Below are positions 1 through 7,124 of a stretch of DNA of 38,141 nucleotides, piece by piece. Both the position numbers and the translations under genes were made by a program. The DNA is from an uncultured Flavobacteriales bacterium (GTDB lineage: Bacteria; Bacteroidota; Bacteroidia; Flavobacteriales_D; Sanyastnellaceae), in contig CALGEI010000044.1 in assembly GCA_937881575.1 (NCBI GenBank), positions 1 to 38,141 on the forward strand, in the 5' to 3' direction. Position 1 is the first letter of the stretch; each line of letters starts with the position of its first letter. The notes under the pieces are model-generated. The model saw nothing but the letters and a program-made list of their open reading frames with translations, was not told the origin of the DNA and did not search any database.

Positions 1-384
1 CCCAACGTCGGAGTTGCTTCTGGAATGATCCAGAGTTTTTATGATGCTCCGGGTATTGTCAGTTTCAACCAAGACGGAACGTATACAATTGAAGAGGGAA
101 GTGTTTTTCGGGAAGAGCTGAGGGAATGGAATGTGGGAGGTGGAATCGAATATCTCTACAACGATGTTTTCGCTTTTCGAACAGGCTTTTTCAATGAGCA
201 CTATTCAAAGGGAGCGCGTCAATTCATTACGTTGGGTGCCGGAATCAAGTACACGGTGTTTACGGTTGATTTGAGTTATCTCATATCGACACGTCAGCAA
301 AATCCGCTAGCCAATACCCTGCGATTCACCTTGCGCTTGCAATTCTCTGACTTGGTTGGCTCCAATGGAGATTCGGGCGAATAA
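1..384 (+). CDS. porV: PorV, T9SS outer-membrane protein (3' end only)
   Basis: This is the C-terminal part of a gene cut by the window edge; the frame is open from base 1 and stops at 382-384, leaving about 127 residues. The visible part has the alternating pattern of outer-membrane beta-strands. It contains stretches such as FRTGFFNEHYSKGARQFITL and NPLANTLRFTLRLQF, which match what I remember of the PorV (LptO) C-terminus. PorV is the barrel that binds T9SS cargo and shuttles it to the PorU sortase complex. In many Flavobacteriia porU-porV lies just upstream of pdhA-pdhC, which is also the arrangement here, and two T9SS cargo genes lie later in the window. The last residues (VGSNGDSGE) form a short polar tail. 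The call rests on remembered family features and synteny; another FadL/PorV-like barrel is possible but less likely. Confidence 0.8.
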   Translation, partial: PNVGVASGMIQSFYDAPGIVSFNQDGTYTIEEGSVFREELREWNVGGGIEYLYNDVFAFRTGFFNEHYSKGARQFITLGAGIKYTVFTVDLSYLISTRQQNPLANTLRFTLRLQFSDLVGSNGDSGE

Positions 385-400
385 GACAACGAAGACAAGC

Positions 401-886
401 ATGGCGATTCGAATCGGTTACGGTTATGACGTACACCAATTAAAGGAGGGCCATCCTTTTTGGTTAGGGGGAATCCAAATCCCACACGAGAAAGGAGCTT
501 TCGGTCATAGTGATGCAGATGTCGTTTTGCACGTAATCTGCGATGCTCTTTTGGGGGCGCTTGCGTTGAGAGACATTGGCTACCACTTTCCAGACACAGA
601 CGCTGAGTACAAAGGGATCGACTCGAAGAAATTGCTACAACGTACGTACGATTTAATCTCGGACGCGGGCTGGGAGTTGGGCAATTTGGATTGCACGTTG
701 TGCCTTCAGCTCCCCAAAGTTTCGCCGCACATCGATTCCATGCGAACCTGCATTGCAGGATTGCTGGGAGTGGAGATGCACCAAGTGAGTATTAAGGCAA
801 CAACGACTGAGCGTCTAGGATTTGTCGGGAATGAGGACGGTGTAAGCGCTCATGCCGTAGTGCTAATCCAGAAGAAGGAGGCCTGA
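401..886 (+). CDS. ispF: 2-C-methyl-D-erythritol 2,4-cyclodiphosphate synthase
   Basis: IspF catalyses the fifth step of the MEP pathway, making the cyclic diphosphate that leads to IPP and DMAPP. The protein is 161 residues, the usual length. Metal ligands are visible as D10 and H12 in GYGYDVHQL and H44 in HSDADVVLH. The C-terminal motif TTTERLGFVGNEDG is typical. The frame stays open back to 356, but I chose ATG 401 because the family starts at once with the (M)xIRIGYGYDVH strand, and the longer version would overlap porV. The gap to porV is 16 bases, so the two are probably cotranscribed. IspF supplies isoprenoid precursors also needed upstream of the beta-carotene cleaved by the Blh protein encoded at 20787. 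Identification is very secure. Confidence 0.96.
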   Translation: MAIRIGYGYDVHQLKEGHPFWLGGIQIPHEKGAFGHSDADVVLHVICDALLGALALRDIGYHFPDTDAEYKGIDSKKLLQRTYDLISDAGWELGNLDCTLCLQLPKVSPHIDSMRTCIAGLLGVEMHQVSIKATTTERLGFVGNEDGVSAHAVVLIQKKEA

Positions 887-921
887 TTACGCCCAGCGGT
901 TGAAACGCGTGAATTCCTTGT

Positions 922-1536
922 TCAGGATTCGCGGGATCCACCTTCAAAATGACCGGGCTGCTTGTCCCCGTCGAAATGGACTTTGATCACGGCGGTGTCG
1001 CGCAGTAAGTCCACCTTCCCTATTTCAATGCGAACGATTTCGACGCCGGTTCGAGACTCTAAATCGCGAATCAAATCCTCGCGTTTGCCTTCATGCAATA
1101 AGTCTACCCGGTCATAAACGACCACTTTTGTTGCAACATGTCGAATGGACCAGAGACGGTCCAAAACTAGCGTCAGCGCCCAAACCAAGACGTTGGCTGT
1201 TGCAATGAGTAAGAGCGAGGTCGAACCGGGAGCAAGGGCATTGAGGACCGCTAGAGCGATCACAATGAAGAGATAGGTCATCTCTCGAATGGGAATGGCA
1301 TCCGTTCGATAGCGAATGATGCCGAAAATGGCAAACAGGCCCAATGCGAATGCGAGGTCGATTTCCACTCCCATGAGGAGGTTGCAAAGCAAGAAGATGG
1401 CCGTACTGACCAGGATAAACGTGAAAACGAAATCTCGTCGCTTCGAGACTTGGTGATAAACCCCTAAAATGAGGACGAGGCTAGAAAGTAAATTTCCACC
1501 GAACGCAATTAAAAAGGATGTGAGTGTTTCGTTCAT
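922..1536 (-). CDS. DUF4956 multi-pass membrane protein
   Basis: A 204-residue protein with four to five predicted hydrophobic segments in its first ~125 residues, followed by a soluble C-terminal domain (about 130-204) ending in a Gly/Ser-rich tail. The stretch GLFAIFGIIRYRTDAIPIRE is characteristic of DUF4956. The biochemical function is unknown. Its start codon overlaps the stop codon of the upstream VTC-domain gene (ATGA), so translation is probably coupled. VTC plus DUF4956 pairs recur across bacteria, which suggests a membrane partner for the VTC catalytic domain, perhaps in polyphosphate handling; that role is inference. The gene converges on ispF with a 35-base gap. Confidence 0.85.
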   Translation of the reverse strand: MNETLTSFLIAFGGNLLSSLVLILGVYHQVSKRRDFVFTFILVSTAIFLLCNLLMGVEIDLAFALGLFAIFGIIRYRTDAIPIREMTYLFIVIALAVLNALAPGSTSLLLIATANVLVWALTLVLDRLWSIRHVATKVVVYDRVDLLHEGKREDLIRDLESRTGVEIVRIEIGKVDLLRDTAVIKVHFDGDKQPGHFEGGSRES

Positions 1537-2318
1537 CGCTGAGATGTATAATCAATAATGCCGCGAATGCTCCTTATGACAGAACGGTAGATTCGAGGAG
1601 GCAATTCAGGATTTAAAAGTAGTGTTCCTATGATGTACTTAGACATGCTTGTGGAACGGCCTAAGGGTGGCGGGTGTCCCGTAAAAGACTTCAGGGCCGA
1701 GTGGATTGGGGACAACCGGTCAATGCGACCTTGCTTGACCTCTAAAATTGCCAATCCCTTCAATGACGTTTCGGCTTGATCTGAATGAAATAATATGTTC
1801 GAGTCGATGGTCACTCGCTCTTGCCGTTTTGTTGAAACCAACGTGCAGCGGTCAAATGAGCATTGCATTGAAGTCAGCTGACCTTGCTTGTATGGGTAAT
1901 GGGCGTTTAAGAAACTCCATTCACTTTCATTCAGAGGGGCATTCCAATTGTGGACCTTTGAGCGAAGCACGCGATTTTTCAATGTGCGTCCATGCACTGT
2001 TTTGTGCTTGACTTCCAAAAAAGCAATTCCATTGGAGCCATACCGTCGAATCCGAGCTTTAAAGCGATCTTTTCGTCCTCTTGTGTGATTTTCAAAGGAA
2101 TCGAGCGCGGGTGTCTCAAAAAATTGATTTTGGTATTGCGTAATACGCTCACCTTGCACCTCCAAGATTGCATAGTCTTCTTGGCAGTGACGAACTAAGT
2201 CAGGAATCCATTCCGAGAGAATTAAGAATTTCTCATCGAGCCGATTCATCAATTCAGCGCCCTCCATCGCTTCCAAGCCAATGGGGTTCAATTTCTCTAA
2301 TGTTTCGGGCAGGCTCAA
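1533..2318 (-). CDS. VTC-domain (polyphosphate-polymerase-like) protein
   Basis: A 261-residue protein resembling the VTC catalytic domain (triphosphate-tunnel fold). The visible pattern includes MNRLDEKFLI at 24-33, a basic strand DRFKARIRRYG (84-94, with K87, R89, R91), LEVKHK (101-106) and R111/K114, as expected for a tunnel lined with basic and acidic residues. In yeast Vtc4 this fold makes polyphosphate from ATP; bacterial single-domain homologues lack SPX and their activity is mostly untested. The start is TTG at 2316-2318. The conserved N-terminal stretch LEKLNPIGLEAM lies upstream of the first ATG (2267), so the longer start is favoured, and no in-frame ATG lies further up before a stop. 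It overlaps the DUF4956 gene by 4 bases. The family call is good; the enzymatic role is inferred. Confidence 0.8.
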   Translation of the reverse strand: MSLPETLEKLNPIGLEAMEGAELMNRLDEKFLILSEWIPDLVRHCQEDYAILEVQGERITQYQNQFFETPALDSFENHTRGRKDRFKARIRRYGSNGIAFLEVKHKTVHGRTLKNRVLRSKVHNWNAPLNESEWSFLNAHYPYKQGQLTSMQCSFDRCTLVSTKRQERVTIDSNILFHSDQAETSLKGLAILEVKQGRIDRLSPIHSALKSFTGHPPPLGRSTSMSKYIIGTLLLNPELPPRIYRSVIRSIRGIIDYTSQR

Positions 2319-2323
2319 GCGCG

Positions 2324-2331
2324 TAAAGGTA
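2324..2331 (-). promoter_or_regulatory. Near-consensus -7 box for the VTC/DUF4956 operon
   Basis: Read on the minus strand this is TACCTTTA, one mismatch from TAnnTTTG. It ends 5 bases before the TTG start of the VTC gene, the same spacing as exact boxes before galE and the methyltransferase gene. If used, transcription would start at or next to the start codon. No convincing -33 TTG is seen. Confidence 0.35.
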
Positions 2332-2509
2332 TAGAAGTCTAGGCGAATGACTCCGCGGAGTACATGGGTTTAACAAACGGTAAAAAAACGGTTAATTCTG
2401 AATTAAATTTCACTTGTCGAAACGAAATTTATCGTGTCCTAGATACACGTAGTAAATTGTTTCTTGAGGTTTGCCAATCCGTTTGCATAATTCGTCTGAA
2501 ATCGAACTT

Positions 2510-2517
2510 TATATTTG
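2510..2517 (+). promoter_or_regulatory. -7 promoter box upstream of pdhA
   Basis: TATATTTG is an exact match to the Bacteroidota -7 consensus TAnnTTTG. It lies 21 bases before the pdhA ATG, in the 220-base divergent gap between the VTC gene and pdhA. A TTTG at 2482-2485 could be the -33 element, although the 24-base spacer is longer than usual. It predicts a leader of roughly 16 bases. The rest of the gap is AT-rich and shows nothing else clear. Confidence 0.65.
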
Positions 2518-2538
2518 CCTGCACAGAAATGACTAGTC

Positions 2539-3624
2539 ATGGCCAGTACCACGCAAGCGAAGAGCTCGAAAAAGGCGGTTTCTCCTGAGAAATCCGTTAT
2601 GAAGAAGGTTGATAAAGGGGGTTCGAAAGGAGCGGCTCTAGAGCACGACCGAAGCGTATATGAACGCTGGTTTCGCGATATGTATCTCATGCGAAAGTTT
2701 GAGGAGCGCTGCGGACAGCTCTACATACAGCAAAAATTTGGTGGATTTTGCCATTTGTACATTGGACAAGAAGCCATTCTCGCGGGAATCTCCGAGGCGA
2801 TACGACCAAGCGATCGCATGGTGACTGCCTACCGAGATCACGCGCATCCATTGGCTCTAGGGACGGACCCGAAATTTGTAATGGCAGAGCTCTATGGGCG
2901 CACCACAGGGACGAGCAAAGGCAAAGGGGGATCCATGCACATGTTTGACAAGGAGCGAAACCTTTTTGGGGGACATGGCATCGTCGGAGGTCAAATAGGA
3001 TTGGGCGCAGGAATTGCCTTCGCAGATAAGTATAGAAATGAGGACCATGTGACGCTCTGCTTCTTCGGAGACGGTGCGGCACGTCAGGGAATCTTGCATG
3101 AAACATTCAACATGGCGATGACATGGAAACTTCCTGTTATCTTCATCGTTGAAAACAACAAGTACGCCATGGGGACGTCCGTTGAACGTACGTCCAATGT
3201 GACGGATTTGGTCATGTTGGGTGCGAGTTACCGCATGCCATCGGAATCGGTGGACGGCATGAGCCCAGAATTGGTTTGTGAAGCGGTTAAGCGCGCTGCT
3301 GATCGCGGTCGCGCTGGTGAAGGGCCGACGCTTCTGGACATTCAGACATATCGTTACAAAGGGCATTCCATGTCGGATCCTCAAAAGTATCGAACGAAGG
3401 ATGAGCTGCATGAGTACCAGGAAAAGGATCCGATCCTGCATGTGCGGAATACGCTGCTCGAACAAGGGTGGAATTCAGAGGATGAGCTCAAGCAGGTCGA
3501 AAAGGAAGTGAAAGCACAGGTTGAAGAAGCCATTGTTTTCGCGGAAGAAAGTCCCTATCCAGAAGCGCACGAATTGTACGAGGACGTGTACATGACGAAG
3601 GATTATCCTTTCGTCAAAGACTGA
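2539..3624 (+). CDS. pdhA: Pyruvate dehydrogenase E1 component, alpha subunit
   Basis: E1-alpha carries the thiamine diphosphate site that decarboxylates pyruvate and, with E1-beta, passes the acetyl group to the lipoyl arm of E2. The 361-residue protein has the GDG...NN thiamine diphosphate motif (G177-G179, with N206-N207 in VENNKYAMG), the GGSMHMF stretch and the YRYKGHSMSDP phosphorylation-loop region. An N-terminal extension of about 38 residues rich in Lys, Ser and Ala precedes the usual family start; ATG 2599 is an alternative, but the promoter at 2510 fits 2539. pdhC follows after 30 bases and shares its terminator. No pdhB is present in the window, which matches the common Bacteroidota arrangement with E1-beta encoded elsewhere. 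Identification is secure. Confidence 0.95.
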   Translation: MASTTQAKSSKKAVSPEKSVMKKVDKGGSKGAALEHDRSVYERWFRDMYLMRKFEERCGQLYIQQKFGGFCHLYIGQEAILAGISEAIRPSDRMVTAYRDHAHPLALGTDPKFVMAELYGRTTGTSKGKGGSMHMFDKERNLFGGHGIVGGQIGLGAGIAFADKYRNEDHVTLCFFGDGAARQGILHETFNMAMTWKLPVIFIVENNKYAMGTSVERTSNVTDLVMLGASYRMPSESVDGMSPELVCEAVKRAADRGRAGEGPTLLDIQTYRYKGHSMSDPQKYRTKDELHEYQEKDPILHVRNTLLEQGWNSEDELKQVEKEVKAQVEEAIVFAEESPYPEAHELYEDVYMTKDYPFVKD

Positions 3625-3654
3625 TCATTCCATCACAACGAATCATTCGAAAAA

Positions 3655-4905
3655 ATGGCTGAGATTATACGTATGCCGAAATTGAGCGACACGATGACCG
3701 AGGGGGTTGTTGCTTCATGGCTAAAACAAGTGGGGGATGAGGTCGAAAATGGCGAGCTCATTGCTGAAATCGAAACGGACAAAGCGACGATGGAGTTTGA
3801 GTCGTTTTTCGATGGTGTATTGCTGCACATCGGTGTAGAAGAAGGGGGGGCGGCTCCCGTGGACAGTCTCTTGTGCATTCTTGGAGAAAAAGGAGAGGAC
3901 ATTTCAGCGCTGCTTGAATCAGCGAATGCGGAGCCAGTTTCGTCCGAAGCTCCAGCTCCAGCTCCGGCTCCGGTCTCAGCTCCGGCTCCGGCTCCGGCTC
4001 CCGTTGTGGCGGTTGCGCCTGCAGCAGTGGCTGCACCCGCTCCGACAATTCCACCGACCAATGGTCGCTTGAAGGCTTCTCCTTTGGCTCGAAAATTGGC
4101 GGAGGAACGCGGAATTAATGTGGCTCAAATTCCGGGTTCAGGAGAATCTGGTCGCATCGTGAAGCGTGACGTGGAGGCATTCAATGGCTCGAACGCCATG
4201 GCTGCGCCCGGAGTAGAACGCTTCACAGAAGTGGGAGTGAGCCAAATGCGAAAGACCATTGCGCGTCGATTGGCCGAGAGCAAATTCAGTGCGCCGCATT
4301 TTTATCTAACCGTGAGTATCCAAATGGATACAGCTATGGATGCCCGGAAATCAATCAATTCTGCCGGCGAAGTGAAAATTAGCTTCAACGACATGGTCGT
4401 GAAGGCTGCGGCGTTGGCCTTGAAGAAGCACCCGGCTGTGAATAGCAGTTGGATGGAAGATCGCATTCGCTACAATGAGCATGTGCACATTGGCGTAGCA
4501 GTGGCTGTTGAAGATGGCTTGCTGGTGCCAGTTGTGCGCCATGCCGATGGAAAACGTTTGTCTCAAATTGGAACAGAGGTTCGTGAATTCGCAGGCAAAG
4601 CCAAGGACAAGAAATTGCAACCGAGTGATTGGGAGGGAAACACCTTCACCATTTCGAATTTGGGCATGTTCGGCATTGATGAGTTTACGGCCATTATCAA
4701 CGCCCCGGATGCGTGCATCTTGGCTGTTGGTGGTATCAATGCTGTTCCCGTGGTTCGCAATGGCGCGGTAGTTCCTGGTCATATTATGAAAGTCACCTTG
4801 AGTTGCGATCATCGGGTCGTCGACGGTGCTTCAGGAGCTGCTTTCTTGCAGGAATTCAAAGCCATGTTGGAGAATCCGGTACGGATGCTTGCCAACGGTT
4901 ATTGA
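3655..4905 (+). CDS. pdhC: Pyruvate dehydrogenase E2, dihydrolipoamide acetyltransferase
   Basis: E2 forms the core of the pyruvate dehydrogenase complex and moves acetyl groups from E1 to CoA. The order in the 416-residue protein is one lipoyl domain (1-80) with the lipoylated K43 in ETDKATME, an Ala-Pro linker (about 95-136), a peripheral subunit-binding domain (about 140-176, ASPLARKLAEERGI), and the acyltransferase domain (about 190-416) with the active-site HRVVDG motif (H386, D390). The linker is encoded by a run of GCTCCN hexamers listed separately. Only one lipoyl domain is present, whereas I recall two in many relatives. The gene follows pdhA after 30 bases and is closed by a strong terminator. 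The HRVVDG form and the partner pdhA support pyruvate rather than 2-oxoglutarate as substrate. Confidence 0.95.
   Translation: MAEIIRMPKLSDTMTEGVVASWLKQVGDEVENGELIAEIETDKATMEFESFFDGVLLHIGVEEGGAAPVDSLLCILGEKGEDISALLESANAEPVSSEAPAPAPAPVSAPAPAPAPVVAVAPAAVAAPAPTIPPTNGRLKASPLARKLAEERGINVAQIPGSGESGRIVKRDVEAFNGSNAMAAPGVERFTEVGVSQMRKTIARRLAESKFSAPHFYLTVSIQMDTAMDARKSINSAGEVKISFNDMVVKAAALALKKHPAVNSSWMEDRIRYNEHVHIGVAVAVEDGLLVPVVRHADGKRLSQIGTEVREFAGKAKDKKLQPSDWEGNTFTISNLGMFGIDEFTAIINAPDACILAVGGINAVPVVRNGAVVPGHIMKVTLSCDHRVVDGASGAAFLQEFKAMLENPVRMLANGY
3949..4002 (+). repeat. GCTCCN hexanucleotide run in the pdhC linker
   Basis: Nine consecutive hexamers, of which eight are GCTCCN and one (GTCTCA) has diverged. 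In frame they encode residues 99-116, the Ala-Pro flexible linker that lets the lipoyl arm swing. Because the unit is six bases, slippage would change linker length without a frameshift. Confidence 0.85.
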
Positions 4906-4927
4906 TTGTTGACATTTGAATGACTTC

Positions 4928-4960
4928 ACAGAGCCCTCTTCGGAGGGCTCTGTTGTTTTT
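4928..4960 (+). terminator. Rho-independent terminator after pdhC
   Basis: An 11-base-pair perfect stem, ACAGAGCCCTC with GAGGGCTCTGT, closed by a TTCG tetraloop and followed by TGTTTTT. It lies 22 bases after the pdhC stop and ends the pdhA-pdhC transcript, so recG needs its own promoter. Confidence 0.93.
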
Positions 4961-5007
4961 CCCCTGTGGTCACCCGACCTTGTTGGCGGTTCATTTGTTC
5001 ATCCACC

Positions 5008-7113
5008 ATGCCGGAATCTCCTCTCGAAACCCCCATTGAATATGTCAAAGGAGTAGGCCCCAAACGGGCTGAATGGCTGCGCGTTGAATTGGGCATTCAC
5101 GCAGCAGGGGATCTGTTGGAGTACCTGCCATTTCGCTATGAAGATCGCTCCAAATTCGCCAGCATATCAGAGATCGTTTCGGATGTGGCTTCATTGCAAT
5201 TCCGAGGAGTCATTACGGGCTTGCAACAAGTTGGCAGTAAACGTGGGTCACGGTTGGTTGCACGTTTTCAGGACGAAAGCGGTTCCCTTGAACTCATCTG
5301 GTTCAAAGGGGCTAAATGGATTGCATCCCAAATCCCCGTTCAACAAAAAGTCGTCGTTTTTGGAAAGCCAACCGCTTACCAAGGAAAGTGGAGCATTTCC
5401 CATCCAGAGGTGGAGTTGGAGTCTGCATTTGAGCGCCGTCAAGGTTTGGGTTTACAGCCTGTTTATCGGACCACGGAAAAATTGACCAATCGGGGCATGG
5501 CGACTGCTGGCATTGCCCGACTGATAAGAAGTTGGATTGCGCAGCCAGAATTTCATGTGGAGGAGGTCCTGCCAGAAGCGCTCTTGGCCGAATTGAAGAT
5601 GCCTGGACGAGAGGAGGCCTTTCGCAAAGTACATGCGCCAAAATCTCCTGAAGAAGCAGATTGGGCGAGAAAGCGACTGAAATTTGAGGAGTTGTTGTAC
5701 TTGCAACTTTCCCTATTGCAGCGAAAGAAAGAGCAAACTCGGGATGTTCCGGGTGTTCGATTCAAAGCAGTGGGTGACATGTTCAATTCGTTTTATAGCG
5801 ATCACTTGACGTTTGAGTTGACGGGGGCGCAAAAGCGCGTGATGCGGGAGATTCGAATCGATGTCAATACCGGCTGGCACATGAACCGTTTGCTTCAAGG
5901 CGATGTCGGGAGCGGCAAAACAATGGTGGCCTTGTTGACGGCCCTGCTGGCGTTGGACAATGGGTATCAGGCATGCGTGATGGCGCCGACGGAAATACTA
6001 GCCAATCAACATTTGGTGTCCTTTCGAGAAGCGCTGGAAGGCCTTCCGATTCGGATCGAGCTCTTAACCGGATCTGTCAAGAACGCGGAAAGAAAACCCA
6101 TTTTAGAGGGGTTGGCATTGGGTGAAGTGAACATCCTGATTGGCACGCATGCATTGATTGAGCCCAAAGTGGTCTTCAAACAATTGGGTCTGGCCATCAT
6201 TGATGAACAACATCGCTTTGGCGTCGCACAACGCAGTAAACTATGGGCGAAAGCGGATCCTCCACCGCATGTGTTGGTCATGACTGCCACGCCCATTCCA
6301 AGAACCTTGGCCATGACGGCCTATGGGGATTTAGACGTGAGTGTCATTGATGAAATGCCTCCAGGGCGAAAGCTCATCAAAACAGTGCACCGCTCCGATT
6401 CAGCGCGATTGCCTGTTTTTCAATTCATGGAGGAGGAAATCAAAAAGGGAAGGCAGGTCTATGTCGTGTATCCTTTGATCGAAGAGAGTTCGACCTTGGA
6501 TTACAAAGATTTGATGGACGGCTATGAAAGCATCTCTCGACGCTTCCCGCTGCCAGAATACCGACTCGGAATTGTCCACGGCCGCATGAAGTCCCAAGAC
6601 AAAGACATTGAAATGAGTCGTTTCATCGAAGGCACGACCCAAATCTTGGTAGCGACGACCGTGATAGAGGTCGGAGTCAATGTGCCCAATGCATCGGTCA
6701 TGGTGATCGAAAGTGCGGAACGATTTGGCTTGGCTCAACTGCACCAGTTGCGGGGACGTGTGGGCCGAGGGGGAGAACAGAGTTACTGCATTTTGATGAC
6801 TTCAAACGAGTTGTCAAAAGTCGCGGCCTTGCGCATGGAAACCATGTGTCGCACCAATGACGGGTTTGAGATTGCAGAAGTCGATATGGACTTGCGTGGT
6901 CCTGGTGATTTGATGGGAACCCAACAATCGGGTGTTCCCGATTTGAAAATGGCCGACTTGATGCGCGATCGAGAATTGCTCACAACGGCCCGTTACATCG
7001 CCGGCAGAATCTTGGAGGAGGATCCGAACCTGGAAGATCCCCAATACGCTATCCTCAATTCAACGTTGAAACGTGTGCAATTGGGACGCCCGGATTGGTC
7101 GCGGATTTCCTGA
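5008..7113 (+). CDS. recG: ATP-dependent DNA helicase RecG
   Basis: RecG remodels stalled replication forks and Holliday junctions. The 701-residue length fits the family (about 690-700). Domains in order are an N-terminal helix-hairpin-like segment (VKGVGPKRAEWL), an OB-fold wedge domain (about 50-160), helicase domain 1 with Walker A GDVGSGKT (K304) and a DEQH box (399-402), the VMTATPIPRTLA motif III, and helicase domain 2 with LHQLRGRVGRG and the RecG C-terminal region. The frame is open back to a GTG at 4966, but I chose ATG 5008 because the earlier codons lie against the pdhC terminator and the family starts near SPLETPIEYVKGVG. A weak -7-like TTCATTTG lies at 4990-4997. The next gene starts 11 bases after the stop. 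Confidence 0.95.
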   Translation: MPESPLETPIEYVKGVGPKRAEWLRVELGIHAAGDLLEYLPFRYEDRSKFASISEIVSDVASLQFRGVITGLQQVGSKRGSRLVARFQDESGSLELIWFKGAKWIASQIPVQQKVVVFGKPTAYQGKWSISHPEVELESAFERRQGLGLQPVYRTTEKLTNRGMATAGIARLIRSWIAQPEFHVEEVLPEALLAELKMPGREEAFRKVHAPKSPEEADWARKRLKFEELLYLQLSLLQRKKEQTRDVPGVRFKAVGDMFNSFYSDHLTFELTGAQKRVMREIRIDVNTGWHMNRLLQGDVGSGKTMVALLTALLALDNGYQACVMAPTEILANQHLVSFREALEGLPIRIELLTGSVKNAERKPILEGLALGEVNILIGTHALIEPKVVFKQLGLAIIDEQHRFGVAQRSKLWAKADPPPHVLVMTATPIPRTLAMTAYGDLDVSVIDEMPPGRKLIKTVHRSDSARLPVFQFMEEEIKKGRQVYVVYPLIEESSTLDYKDLMDGYESISRRFPLPEYRLGIVHGRMKSQDKDIEMSRFIEGTTQILVATTVIEVGVNVPNASVMVIESAERFGLAQLHQLRGRVGRGGEQSYCILMTSNELSKVAALRMETMCRTNDGFEIAEVDMDLRGPGDLMGTQQSGVPDLKMADLMRDRELLTTARYIAGRILEEDPNLEDPQYAILNSTLKRVQLGRPDWSRIS

Positions 7114-7124
7114 ACTTGTCCTCC

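Noticed and set aside
2364-2588. Plus-strand open frame of 74 codons starting in the VTC-pdhA gap
   Set aside because: It crosses the pdhA promoter and start in another frame and has no family features.
2857-3465. Open frame of 202 codons antisense to pdhA
   Set aside because: pdhA is certain here; the antisense product is His/Arg-rich without domain features.
3949-4002. Short tandem hexamers considered as a CRISPR-like or regulatory repeat
   Set aside because: Units are contiguous, in frame and encode the expected Ala-Pro linker of E2.
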